In this document: in pieces, positions 46,101 through 54,710 of the stretch | How the letters are laid out: each line of letters opens with the position of its first letter | How positions within the stretch are numbered: position 1 is the stretch's first letter | The notes under the pieces: generated by a model | Told to the model about the DNA's origin: nothing | Database searches by the model: none | Seen by the model: only the letters and a program-made list of their open reading frames with translations | Assembly (NCBI RefSeq): GCF_029266855.1 | Contig: NZ_JAQSWB010000002.1 | Coordinates: 62,001 to 126,000, forward strand | From: Fluviicola sp. | GTDB lineage: Bacteria; Bacteroidota; Bacteroidia; Flavobacteriales_D; Crocinitomicaceae | DNA length: 64,000 nucleotides | Reading direction: 5' to 3' | Position numbers and translations under genes: made by a program

Positions 46101-49100
46101 CAACTACCCTTTGCGTTGGTTCATCTTCTGTTTTAACTGCAACATTAGCGAAAAACGGAGCTGCTACAATTGGAACAGCTACAACTTTAACAGGGGCAAT
46201 TGTACAACCAACAGCATTTTGTAACAGATGGTCTTCATATCGTATGCAGACTATTTATACCGCTGCCGAATTAACGGCAGGAGGTTTGACTGCGGGGCAG
46301 ATAACTTCAATGTCGTTCAATATTGCGACATTAGGGGATGCTGCAACCAATGCAAACTTTGTTGTTAAGATTGGAACTACAGGATTAACGGCATTTACGG
46401 ATTTCGTATCTACTACAGGTTATACAACTGTTTTCCCAGCTGCAACATATACACATGCTATCGGTGTGAACGTTATCAACTTCTCAACTCCTTACATCTG
46501 GGACGGAACGTCTAATATTGTTGTTGAGGTTAGTCATGACGGTGCAAATGCAACGAATAATGCTCAGACATATTATACCGCAACTGCAGGAAACATGGTC
46601 GCATGGTCCACAAATGGAGGAGCAACCGGAACGCTGAGTACTAATAGATTGAATGTAACACTCACAGGAGCTGTGGTGCCAGCAATTCAAGCCATTTCAT
46701 GGTCTGATGGAGTGGGTACAGTTGGAACAACAAATCCATTGACAGTAACACCATCTGCAACAACAACTTATACCGCAACAATTACAGCTGCAGGTTGTAC
46801 CGTTTCACCATCTCCGACAACAACAGTTACGGTGAATCCTTTGCCAAGTGCTCCAACAACAGTAAACAGTGCACAGTGTGGTGTTCAGGTACCAACAGCA
46901 AATGTTACGTCTACATCAGGCTTACCGACTCCGACATTTAATTGGTATGCTGCTTCATCCGGAGGAACTGCTTTGCAGTCAAATACTTCCACTACATACA
47001 CATCTGCAGTAGCAGCAACAACTACATTCTATGTAAGTGAGTTGAATACGGTAACAAGTTGTGAAAGTGTGCGAGTACCGGTAACGGTTAACGTTTCAAC
47101 TCCGGACCAGGTTTCATTGACAGCGTCTGCTCCTGCAATTTGTATCGGCGGATCAGTAACTTTGACAGCTGCTAATCTGAATCCGACACCATTCCAGACT
47201 TATACTTATTCAACTGAAAGTGCAACAAGCGGAAGCGGTGCTGAAACTCCACTAACAGGAGCTTCCATTTCTGTTACTCCGACTGCTGCGGGTACATATA
47301 CTTATACACTTACCGGAACGGACGGCGGCTGTGCTGCTTCTGCAACGGCTACAGTACTTGTGAATGCTCTTCCATTGCTTGCAGCGGTAACTGCTCTACC
47401 GGCAACTGTTTGTAGTGGAGATAATATTGCGCTTACTGCAAATGCAATCTCTTCTAACGACGGACCATTTGCGGTTGGAGCCGGTGCGCTTACCGGATCA
47501 TCTGATTATTTCAGCCCGTTCTATCACAATTATGGTGGAGTTAAAGAACAATTTGTGATTCGTGCTTCAGAATTAACTGCGGCAGGTTTAACTGCAGGGA
47601 ATATTACCTCTGTAGCACTGAATATCGGAACAGTTGGAACTACTTATGCAGGATTTACCATTCATATGGGAACAACTGCAAGTGCAGATTTGTCTGCGGG
47701 TCTTATTCCTACGGCTTCTTTGACCCAGGTATACTCAAACGCTGTGCTAACATTGACTCCTGCGAGTTTGAACACCTATACTTTATCTGCTCCTTTTGTT
47801 TGGGACGGAACAAGTAACCTGATCGTTCAAACATCCTGGAGTAATAACAATGGCGGAGGATCATCTTCTGAGGTCAGTTATGATAATACAGCTTATGTTT
47901 CAACAGCATACTACCGCGCAGACAGTCAAACACCTGCGGTTGTTTTAGGAGCTACAACAGCAACGGCAACAAGATCTTCCAGACCAAAAATGACTTTTGG
48001 AATGAATCACAACAATTCATATACCTGGTCATGGGCTCCGGGAACCGGGTTAACTACTCCGTCAGCAACTACTTCGATCATAAATACAAGCGGATCACCG
48101 GTAAACCAGGTGTTTACAGTGACTGTTACTGATATGATAACAGGATGTTCGACTATGGGATCAACTCCGGCGGTAACGATCAACAATGCAACAATTGCTC
48201 CTACAGCAAATAACAGTATTCAGTGCGGAACCGGAGTTCCAACAGCTTCCGTTACCGGAACAGGAACACCAGGAAATACATTCTCCTGGTATTTAGCTGC
48301 TACGGGTGGTACTGCAATTTCAGGACAGACAGGAAGCTCATTAAGCGGATACTCTGTTTCAGCAACAACTACATTCTATGTTTCAGAAAACAACGGAACC
48401 TGTTCAAGTGCGAGAACTCCTGTAACTGTTACGGTTACAAGTCCACCGGCAATTGCAATTGCAGGAACGACAACTATTTGTAACGGAACATCAACGTCTT
48501 TAACTGTTACAAGTTCCAATGATCCGAACTATACCTATACCTGGTCAGGAGGATTAGGAACCGGAGCAACAGTTACTGCTTCTCCAAGTGCCAATACTTC
48601 TTATACAGTTACTGCAACAGACGCAAGCGGCGGGGCCAATAACGGATGTGTTACAACAGCTACAACATCCATCACTGTTAACCCAGCACCGGTAAGCTTC
48701 CCGGTTACTCCTGCTACAGCAGTAATTTGTAACGGAGCTGTTCAGCAATTGACCAGCGGAGGATCTGCAGGCGGAACGGCTATTTTAGGAACAGGAACAA
48801 CTGCTCCAGGAACAACTTCATTCCCGAATCCATTGAGTGCTTACTATGGTGGTACCAAACACCAACTGTTATTTACTGCGGCAGAACTTACTGCTCAGGG
48901 AATGATAGCGGGAAGCAAGATTAATTCGGTAGCGTTTGACTTAAATGCTTTTGCAGGAAATGCTTGTACAAACTTTACAATTCGTATGGGGAATACTGCG
49001 AGTACAGCTCTTACAGGATTTGTTACCGGAACGACTACCGTTTATGGACCTACAACATTTACTCCGTCGGCTACAGGTTTGGTAACCTTTACACTTGTTA

Positions 49101-51043
49101 CTCCATATACGTGGGATGGTATATCGAACATTGTTGTTGAAACTGTTCATAATGCCGGAAACGGTGGAAACGGTTCGGGAACACGCACGAATACAACTAC
49201 GACAGCAACAAATACGGTTTACTACGGTTCTTCCGATAACATTGCCGGTGGTATTGCAGGATTTGATGCATTGACAAGCTGGGGTACTTCAGGTGCTAGT
49301 GCTTTAAGACCAAATATGCGTTTTGTTTATACGAACATTCAACCGACATGGACTCCTTTAAGTTCGTTGTATACGAATGCAGCTGCAACAACCGCATATA
49401 CAGGTACAACTTCAAATACTGTTTATGCAAAACCTTCGACAACAACGACTTATGTCGCGACTTATACCGGAGATAACGGTTGTACTTCTCAAAGTACTTC
49501 AACAATTACTGTTAATCAGCCTTCAAGTTCATCTTTGGCGGTGATTGCATGTGATTCTTACACATGGGCACAAAACAATACTACATATATAACTTCCGGA
49601 GCTTATACGGCTACGATTCCGAATGCTGCAGGTTGTGATTCAGTGATTACTTTGAATCTTACAATTAATAACAGAACATTTGCTTCTGTTAGTGCAACAG
49701 CATGCAACAGCTATACATGGGCTCAAAATGGAACTGTTTATAACACATCCGGATCATATAATGATACTATTACAAATGCTGCCGGGTGTGACTCGGTGGT
49801 TACATTGAACTTAACAATCAATCAGCCAACAACAGCCACTTTAAATCAAACGGCTTGTCAAACGTATACATGGCCTGTTAACGGTATGACCTATATTGCT
49901 TCCGGAATATATACAGCAACGATTATGAATGCTGCAGGTTGCGATTCGGTGATTACACTGAACTTAACAATCGGTGGTCCTTCTGCATCCCTGGTTCCTG
50001 TTACAGCGTGCGTATCATACGTATGGCCGCAAACAGGTTTGACATATAATACATCAGGTGCTTATAATGACACAGTTCCGAACATGTATGGTTGCGACTC
50101 GGTAATTACTTTGAGTTTAACAATCAATCAACCGACAACCAGCACGGTGTTCGAAACGGCATGTACTTCATATACATGGGCTCAAAGCGGAACGACTTAT
50201 ATGACTTCAGGTTTGTATACTGCAGTTATCCCGAATGCGGCAGGTTGTGATTCAACGATTACGCTGAATCTGACAATTAACCAGCCGACAACGGCCAGTG
50301 TTTCCGCTACTGCATGTACATCTTATGTATGGGCACAAAACGGAATGACATACAATGCATCCGGATCATACAATGATACAATTCCAAACGCTGCAGGTTG
50401 TGATTCAGTGATTACATTGAACCTGACAATTAACCAGCCGACAACATCAAGTGTTTCCGCTACTGCATGTACATCTTATGTATGGGCACAAAACGGAATG
50501 ACATATAATGCATCCGGATCATACAATGATACGATTCCAAATGCTGCAGGTTGTGATTCGGTGATCACTCTGAACCTGACGATCACACCATTTGTTGCAA
50601 CAGCAACAGATAATGGAAATGCTACAATTACTGCATCTGCCGGTACAACTTACCAGTGGATTAATTGTACTACCAACACTGCGATTTCAGGAGCAACAGC
50701 GCAAACATTTGCTCCAGCTGCAAACGGCACCTATGCCGTAGTAGTGTCAAATGGCACGTGTTCGGATACTTCCAATTGTGTGAACATTTCGAATGTTGGA
50801 ATCAAAGAAAACACGATCTCTTCCATTTCTGTTCATCCGAACCCGACTCACGATATCGTTATTGTGACAATGGATGCTTCTTCAGCTCTTGTTGAAGTAA
50901 TGGATGTTCAGGGGAAATTGATTCAAACAACTCAAATTAAGTCAGGTGATCCGATTGATCTGAGCACTTATGAAAGAGGAGTTTATACTTTAAGAATTAA
51001 AACCGAATTCGGGACTTCTCTAGAAAGAATTGTGAAGAACTAA
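43178..51043 (+). CDS. Giant T9SS-secreted adhesin (beta-helix, Ig-like and 51-residue repeats)
   Basis: At 2621 residues this is the largest gene in the window. A signal peptide ends near LFGQVSG; a start at 43196 (MNFSGF) is also possible. Residues 30-900 read as a right-handed parallel beta-helix (SILNNSISLG, LTITGNTITNVNNGI, SISSNNISNITG). A long Ig-like region follows and contains three copies of a jelly-roll module (AAELTAGGLTAGQITSMSFNI, ASELTAAGLTAGNITSVALNI, AAELTAQGMIAGSKINSVAFDL; each ends WDG-x-SN-IVVE). Seven 51-residue repeats start at residue 2124, then an Ig-like domain and a type A sorting domain (VHPNPTHDIVIVTM ... GVYTLRIKTEFG). It should bind surfaces or glycans. Confidence 0.88.
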   Translation: MLKNKTMNFSGFILCFALLILGSGSLFGQVSGIKTIPTDYATIAAFVTDINANGIGAGGVTLNVPSGHTETAPAGGFTITATGTAANPIVIQGTGGAPFPIITASAALTAGNLNDGIIRLSGSDYVTISGLDLRENSANTTTTAGSNNMTEWGVALIYASATNGCNNVSILNNSISLGVTYQNAFGIYANSTHTMAAVTTGATATGAAGGNSGLTITGNTITNVNNGIVVVGPTAAADMNDGIVIGTLANPNNITYGLTGTFSSYVNVSGTVNGILVRNSKNISLAYNTLTSNGTVTGGTLNGILIQAFSNTPSGTFTQNVNNNTINIKSNVVGGAVNGINQPSGSASATSICNINNNSFTGFGHTIAAASGTLAMISSVSAHLTTNINGNTFNNLTVNTTGSVTFIGHSYTMPANGTKSVSNNAIITGFNKTGGGGTVTFMTTGASSPNSATCNYSNNIMTNVILTGATGFVGITDSDGSGSSPSKTFNGNTIGSITGGTSSITGITVAYLGGNSSISSNNISNITGQSSITGINIGSSFNGATVANITGNTLASLISSGTGAAVTGIACSNTSPLINISNNDIHGLSSTGASLVNAIGISGATLTNLNANRIYSLTNSNVGGTVFGISVTGGTSVNVYNNLISDLTAPIASGADVIRGININSSSTSAAYGVYYNSVYLNATSSGTNFGTTGIYHQASATASTAALDMRNNIIVNESTPAGTGLTVAFRRSGIQLNNFASSSNKNLLYAGTPSASRLIMHDGTISYQTMIPYQGAVLPREANSFTGEATFTGSGYGTAGNFFINLTGASSDFLRPVAGIVTQVESGASPIGTPSITTDFTGAVRPGMPDIGAYEFSGTTPAPVITLNSVTPPTSTQCVAAARLVSVNITTASGTITGATIGYSVNGVPQTNIVMTNTSGSTWEGTIPAPTPGNAVIAWGVAATNSLGLNGSYTGTTYTDEPLTGVTATASASSTTLCVGSSSVLTATLAKNGAATIGTATTLTGAIVQPTAFCNRWSSYRMQTIYTAAELTAGGLTAGQITSMSFNIATLGDAATNANFVVKIGTTGLTAFTDFVSTTGYTTVFPAATYTHAIGVNVINFSTPYIWDGTSNIVVEVSHDGANATNNAQTYYTATAGNMVAWSTNGGATGTLSTNRLNVTLTGAVVPAIQAISWSDGVGTVGTTNPLTVTPSATTTYTATITAAGCTVSPSPTTTVTVNPLPSAPTTVNSAQCGVQVPTANVTSTSGLPTPTFNWYAASSGGTALQSNTSTTYTSAVAATTTFYVSELNTVTSCESVRVPVTVNVSTPDQVSLTASAPAICIGGSVTLTAANLNPTPFQTYTYSTESATSGSGAETPLTGASISVTPTAAGTYTYTLTGTDGGCAASATATVLVNALPLLAAVTALPATVCSGDNIALTANAISSNDGPFAVGAGALTGSSDYFSPFYHNYGGVKEQFVIRASELTAAGLTAGNITSVALNIGTVGTTYAGFTIHMGTTASADLSAGLIPTASLTQVYSNAVLTLTPASLNTYTLSAPFVWDGTSNLIVQTSWSNNNGGGSSSEVSYDNTAYVSTAYYRADSQTPAVVLGATTATATRSSRPKMTFGMNHNNSYTWSWAPGTGLTTPSATTSIINTSGSPVNQVFTVTVTDMITGCSTMGSTPAVTINNATIAPTANNSIQCGTGVPTASVTGTGTPGNTFSWYLAATGGTAISGQTGSSLSGYSVSATTTFYVSENNGTCSSARTPVTVTVTSPPAIAIAGTTTICNGTSTSLTVTSSNDPNYTYTWSGGLGTGATVTASPSANTSYTVTATDASGGANNGCVTTATTSITVNPAPVSFPVTPATAVICNGAVQQLTSGGSAGGTAILGTGTTAPGTTSFPNPLSAYYGGTKHQLLFTAAELTAQGMIAGSKINSVAFDLNAFAGNACTNFTIRMGNTASTALTGFVTGTTTVYGPTTFTPSATGLVTFTLVTPYTWDGISNIVVETVHNAGNGGNGSGTRTNTTTTATNTVYYGSSDNIAGGIAGFDALTSWGTSGASALRPNMRFVYTNIQPTWTPLSSLYTNAAATTAYTGTTSNTVYAKPSTTTTYVATYTGDNGCTSQSTSTITVNQPSSSSLAVIACDSYTWAQNNTTYITSGAYTATIPNAAGCDSVITLNLTINNRTFASVSATACNSYTWAQNGTVYNTSGSYNDTITNAAGCDSVVTLNLTINQPTTATLNQTACQTYTWPVNGMTYIASGIYTATIMNAAGCDSVITLNLTIGGPSASLVPVTACVSYVWPQTGLTYNTSGAYNDTVPNMYGCDSVITLSLTINQPTTSTVFETACTSYTWAQSGTTYMTSGLYTAVIPNAAGCDSTITLNLTINQPTTASVSATACTSYVWAQNGMTYNASGSYNDTIPNAAGCDSVITLNLTINQPTTSSVSATACTSYVWAQNGMTYNASGSYNDTIPNAAGCDSVITLNLTITPFVATATDNGNATITASAGTTYQWINCTTNTAISGATAQTFAPAANGTYAVVVSNGTCSDTSNCVNISNVGIKENTISSISVHPNPTHDIVIVTMDASSALVEVMDVQGKLIQTTQIKSGDPIDLSTYERGVYTLRIKTEFGTSLERIVKN
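49547..50587 (+). repeat. Seven in-frame 153-bp tandem repeats in the adhesin gene
   Basis: Each unit encodes 51 residues of the form AC-x-SY-x-WAQNG-x-TY ... NAAGCDSVITLNLTINQPT. Units start every 153 bp, at 49547, 49700, 49853, 50006, 50159, 50312 and 50465, and the last unit is partial. Units 6 and 7 are nearly identical at the DNA level, so the array has expanded recently. Each unit carries two Cys spaced for a disulphide. Confidence 0.9.
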
Positions 51044-51071
51044 GAATCTGATCTTATTTTTCTAAGAAGTT

Positions 51072-51105
51072 AAAGCGGTCATTCGAAAGAGTGGCCGCTT
51101 TTTTT
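51072..51105 (+). terminator. Terminator of the giant adhesin gene
   Basis: AAAGCGGTCAT pairs with AGTGGCCGCTTT with wobble pairs and an 8-nt loop, then TTTTTT. Confidence 0.85.
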
Positions 51106-51417
51106 GTGACTGAACTTTACCGTTTATAACGTCTTTAACTGTGTTCTAAGAGCTTTTGCAGATAAGAAGAGGATTTCCCCGTTTCGGTATTAATTCGTTC
51201 GCCCTGAAGGCTTACTCGAAAGAGCAAGTGTAAGGCGGAGAGCTTTTTTTTAACCCCAAAGAAGAAAAAGCAAGGCTTTGAAGACGAAGCATAGTCAGAA
51301 ATGACGTGATGCAAGGTAAAAGAGCGCAAAGAGTTCCATGGCGCAAACTTTGCTTCTTTGAAGTTAACTGTGAAAACTACTCTTCCTTCTTGTTTTAAAG
51401 AATACAGAACCTATAAA
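51106..51417. other. Non-coding gap with degenerate repeats
   Basis: No credible gene is seen in this stretch. TTAACTGTG occurs at 51131-51139 and again at 51363-51371. Between them are an imperfect hairpin around GCTTACTCGAAAGAGC and a stretch with GAGCGCAAAGAG and CTTTGCTTCTTTG, which resembles the GCAAAG-type intergenic repeats common in Flavobacteriia (recalled). It may be a decayed repeat element. Confidence 0.4.
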
Positions 51418-51454
51418 CCAAAAACCTCCGCTGTCGGCTGACGAACGGAGGTTT
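51418..51454 (-). terminator. Terminator of the small secreted protein operon
   Basis: AAACCTCCG pairs with CGGAGGTTT around a 15-nt loop; on the minus strand it is followed by a T run. It lies 22 bp after the stop of the 51476-51820 gene. Confidence 0.75.
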
Positions 51455-51475
51455 CCTGTTAAAAATGTTTATTGA

Positions 51476-51820
51476 TTATTTAGTTAAAGGCTTTATTTCC
51501 GATTCCACCGGAACGAACTGCCCGATCACATCTTTAATGTCTTTAAGTTCAACCCAACTTTCGTGTTGTATGATCAGGTTGTTTTGTTCGTTCAAGGTAC
51601 AGGAAACGTAACCGTCTTTCTGTTCCATAGCGGCACTGATCTGTGTAAAATCCGAATTACTGATGGTAGTTTCAGCGTAAAAGATATGTGAAACGATTTG
51701 TGAAACGTTTTTGGACTGATTGTAACGTGCTTTTTCCTGATTTAATTCAAATACAGATGTTTGTGAAAATACACCATTTGAGAAAAAACATATCGCGAAT
51801 ATAAAGAGTGTTTTTTTCAT
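51476..51820 (-). CDS. Small secreted protein of unknown function
   Basis: The start at 51820 (MKKTLFIFAICFFSNGVFSQ) gives a clean signal peptide; the upstream 18 residues of the longer frame lie inside the previous gene. The mature protein (about 95 residues) has one Cys, a helical region (FELNQEKARYNQSKNVSQIVSHIFYAETTI) and a strand hairpin (YVSCTLNEQNNLIIQHESWVELKDI). It starts one base after the stop of the T9SS protein gene, so the two are translationally coupled. The family is not recognised. Confidence 0.6.
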   Translation of the reverse strand: MKKTLFIFAICFFSNGVFSQTSVFELNQEKARYNQSKNVSQIVSHIFYAETTISNSDFTQISAAMEQKDGYVSCTLNEQNNLIIQHESWVELKDIKDVIGQFVPVESEIKPLTK

Positions 51821-51821
51821 C

Positions 51822-53288
51822 TTAGTCAATTTTAATAATACGTTGTTTTTGAGAGGATGTACTGCTTGTAACAATCAGGGTGTAAACTCCTGAAGTTAAA
51901 GAAGAAATATCCCGATACAGATTTGTAATTCCTTCGTTGAGGGAAACTTGTTCTTTCAGTATGGAAACTCCTTTTTGATCCGTAATGTCAATATTCATTA
52001 TTTCTTTCCGGGAGCTTTGAAGCTGAATTACCAGTTGATCCTTCATAGGATTCGGGTAGGCACTGAACAATCCGTCCGAATCTTCTTTGGAATGAACCGA
52101 GATGATTTTTGAATCTGTTCTTTCCCCGTTCAGGTCCACCTGTTGTAATTTGTAGAAACTTGTTCCAAGCGGTACTCCCTGATGAATGAATTGGTATTCC
52201 TGAGCCTCGGAACTTGTGCCGACTCCCTGGATAATGCCGATCTTTTCGAAATGTTCTGCATCCCTGGAATACATCAATTCAAAGTAATCGTTTTTGTATT
52301 CGCTTTCCGTTCTCCAGGAAAGAATATTCCCGATGCTTTCCGAATTTCCATTAAATTCTGATAGTTCGACTGGCAATATTCCGGTACCAGTCCATCCCGA
52401 AATGGTGAATTCACATCCGTCACCCGAATTCCCGTCAATCATTAACATGTAATTATTTCCAATTGTAAGGCCTGTGGCAGTTACCGTTCCCAAAGTGGTG
52501 TTTCCGGGATTGTAGCAGTTAGACATAGAAGTAAATCCGGTACAGCACCCTGACGCATCATAAGTTACACTATATACATGGGCCTGGATTCCCCAACCAC
52601 TTACGCATCCTGTTACAGAGGCAATAGGGAAGGAGTGAGAAGTGCTGCTGGCAGTAAACTGATACCAGGAGTTGTTTTCGATGGAACCACAGAATACAGA
52701 GTTTACGTTACCAGGCAAATCTGCAGTAAAGGTTACATCCGTTGAAGCACTGAACGTTCCGGGTCCCTGGGTTAAAATTGCAGGGGAGGGGCAATTATCG
52801 TTCGTCAGTGCCCCTCCACAAGGGGTCCCAACAATTACACATATGGAAAAGGTTCCTGTTCCTCCGCCGTAATCCCACATTCGAATATAAACTGTAGATC
52901 CAGGGGCCAGTCCGCCGTGATGAATGAATGACATGTTTCCGTTAGGGGAACTATCGTCGTCACATTCCAGCAAGGTAAGGGATCCGCAAGTTCCCGAGTA
53001 TAATGCCATTCCGCTGTCTGTCATTGTTCCTGTGTTCGTATTGATCTCAATCGCTCCTGATGAAGGAACCACCGCTGAAAACCAAACATCCTGACCTGAG
53101 TAGGAGGCACAACCCGGAGCTGTGACTCCGGCAGTATTGGTTGCAGCTACATTCGTTCCCGCTGTATAGCTACAGGAAGCATTTACTGCCAGGGCAGTTG
53201 CCGAACAAGGGTTGTCGTTAGCGGGTTGGGCAAAACATGAGATAGGAGGTAACACGGTTAGTGAGAGCAGTAGTAGTCGTACGTTCAT
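51822..53288 (-). CDS. T9SS-secreted Cys-rich protein
   Basis: The start at 53288 (MNVRLLLLSLTVLPPISCFAQ) places the signal peptide correctly; the longer frame adds 17 residues. Two CUB-like or jelly-roll domains follow, each with paired Cys (NDNPCSATALAVNASCSYTAGTN ... WFSAVVPSSGAIEINTNTG ... CDDDSSPNGNMSF; then NDNCPSPAILTQGPGTFSASTDVTF). The region ILPVELSEFNGNSESIGNILSWRTESEYKNDYFELMYSRD is the fibronectin-like linker that precedes sorting domains in Flavobacteriia. The C terminus is a T9SS domain (AYPNPMKDQLVIQL ... SGVYTLIVTSS). Confidence 0.82.
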   Translation of the reverse strand: MNVRLLLLSLTVLPPISCFAQPANDNPCSATALAVNASCSYTAGTNVAATNTAGVTAPGCASYSGQDVWFSAVVPSSGAIEINTNTGTMTDSGMALYSGTCGSLTLLECDDDSSPNGNMSFIHHGGLAPGSTVYIRMWDYGGGTGTFSICVIVGTPCGGALTNDNCPSPAILTQGPGTFSASTDVTFTADLPGNVNSVFCGSIENNSWYQFTASSTSHSFPIASVTGCVSGWGIQAHVYSVTYDASGCCTGFTSMSNCYNPGNTTLGTVTATGLTIGNNYMLMIDGNSGDGCEFTISGWTGTGILPVELSEFNGNSESIGNILSWRTESEYKNDYFELMYSRDAEHFEKIGIIQGVGTSSEAQEYQFIHQGVPLGTSFYKLQQVDLNGERTDSKIISVHSKEDSDGLFSAYPNPMKDQLVIQLQSSRKEIMNIDITDQKGVSILKEQVSLNEGITNLYRDISSLTSGVYTLIVTSSTSSQKQRIIKID

Positions 53289-53387
53289 AGTTGTTATTAT
53301 TTGTTTTAATAATAACGAAAACTTTAGGTGGTGCTTCATTAAATGAACATGTGTGTTAATTTAATGAACAAATTAAACCTTAGAGAA

Positions 53388-53420
53388 AACAAAAAGGCAG
53401 ATCGAAACGACCTGCCTTTT
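53388..53420 (-). terminator. Terminator of the second YceI gene side
   Basis: AAAAGGCAG pairs with CTGCCTTTT with an 11-nt loop and A/T tracts at both ends. On the minus strand it lies just past the stop of the YceI gene at 53441-53959. Confidence 0.8.
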
Positions 53421-53440
53421 ACTAAATCTGTTTACTAAAC

Positions 53441-53959
53441 TTATTGCTTAACTAGTTGAATTTCACCACGTAATTTCACGTCTTCTCCAACCAACACACC
53501 ACCTGTTTCAAGGGCAGAGTTCCATGTAAGGCCGAAATCTTTGCGGTTAATGGATGATTCAAAGCTAAAAGCTGCTTTTTCATTTCCCCAAGGGTCTTTT
53601 CCCACTCCGTGGAACTCAATGTCCAGAGGAATTCTCTTGGTAATTCCGTGTAATGAAAACTCACCTTCTATGACACCTGATTTTAATTCGGGAAGTTCCG
53701 CTTTAAAAGTGATTTGCGGGTGGTTTTCCACATCGAAGAAATCTCCGCTTTTTAAGTGTCCGTCGCGTTGTTCATTACGTGTATTTACAGAAGATGTATC
53801 TATCGTTGCATCAATTACTGCATTTTTAAAACCGTCTTCGGCTTCAACAGTTGCGTTTACGGTATCGAATGTTCCGGTTACTTTTGTGAACATCATGTGT
53901 TTTACGCTAAATCCTACTTCACTGTGAGAAGGGTCAATTGTCCATTTTGTTGTACTCAT
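53441..53959 (-). CDS. Cytosolic-type YceI-family protein
   Basis: The 172-residue protein starts directly with the domain (TTKWTIDPSHSEVGFSVKHMMFTKVTGTF) and has no signal peptide, unlike the YceI protein at 36056-36595. Conserved stretches include DATIDTSSVNTRNEQRDGHLKSGDFFDVENHPQITFKA, GEFSLHGITKRIPLDIEFHG and INRKDFGLTWN. It probably binds a polyisoprenoid or another amphipathic molecule. In related genomes YceI, nitroreductase and pirin genes travel together as stress genes, and the same trio is seen here. Confidence 0.92.
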   Translation of the reverse strand: MSTTKWTIDPSHSEVGFSVKHMMFTKVTGTFDTVNATVEAEDGFKNAVIDATIDTSSVNTRNEQRDGHLKSGDFFDVENHPQITFKAELPELKSGVIEGEFSLHGITKRIPLDIEFHGVGKDPWGNEKAAFSFESSINRKDFGLTWNSALETGGVLVGEDVKLRGEIQLVKQ

Positions 53960-54081
53960 TTTGATTGATTTTTTTGATTATTAATTGTTTGAAGTCATTA
54001 GGTTTAAAGATGTGTGGATTCAATCCGTTTAGTCTTGAGGTCTTAATATCCTAAAGTCTAAAAATCCTAATATCCTAATGT

Positions 54082-54699
54082 CTACTTTATTGTTACTAAT
54101 TGGTCTAAAGTCTTCCGGACTTTTTTGTGATGTTGTGTGTGATCTTCTTCCGAGCGGTAACCAAAGGTGAGGACCAAAACTGCATGATCATCCGTTAATC
54201 CTAAGATCTCATCGTATTTCTCTTTTTGAAAGCCTTCCATCGGGGTGCTGTCGATTCCTAAAGTTGCCGCCATTACCAATCCGAATCCCAATCCGATATA
54301 TGCTTGTTTTGTATTCCATGCAATAAGCTCTTCCGAACTTAGGTTGGACAATACTCCGACAATATTTTCCTGGAAACGGTTGAGTCTTTCCCGTTCTACC
54401 TCACGCACTTCAACGATGCGCTGCATGTAAGTGTCCAAATGCCGGTTCTCCATATTGCGATTCACCGTGAAAACGATCAGATCCGAAGCATCCGTAACGG
54501 GAGACTGGTCAAAAGCTGCGGCTCTCAGTTGCTGACGCAATTCCGGAGACTTGACGTGGATCAACCTGAAAGGCTGTAAACCGTAGGAGGTCGGAGCGCT
54601 GTTAATTGCTTCCAGGATCTCCTGCATATCCTCAGTACTGATTTTCTTCGTCGGATCGTATTTCTGTGTGGCATACCGCCATGCTAAGGCATTCTTCAT
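54082..54699 (-). CDS. NAD(P)H-dependent nitroreductase (NfsB-like)
   Basis: The FMN-binding pattern is complete: ALAWRYATQKYDPTKKI at the N terminus, the INSAPTSYGLQPFRLI loop, and the C-terminal GFGLVMAATLGIDSTPMEGFQKEKYDEILGL followed by a strand AVLVLTFGYR. The 205-residue size and single domain fit NfsB/YfkO-type oxygen-insensitive nitroreductases, which reduce quinones and nitro compounds. It begins 11 bp after the stop of the pirin gene, so the two are one operon. Confidence 0.92.
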   Translation of the reverse strand: MKNALAWRYATQKYDPTKKISTEDMQEILEAINSAPTSYGLQPFRLIHVKSPELRQQLRAAAFDQSPVTDASDLIVFTVNRNMENRHLDTYMQRIVEVREVERERLNRFQENIVGVLSNLSSEELIAWNTKQAYIGLGFGLVMAATLGIDSTPMEGFQKEKYDEILGLTDDHAVLVLTFGYRSEEDHTQHHKKVRKTLDQLVTIK

Positions 54700-54710
54700 T
54701 TCTCTTTTTG

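Noticed and set aside
49547-50587. Possible CRISPR or non-coding satellite
   Set aside because: The 153-bp period is in frame and encodes a regular 51-residue protein unit.
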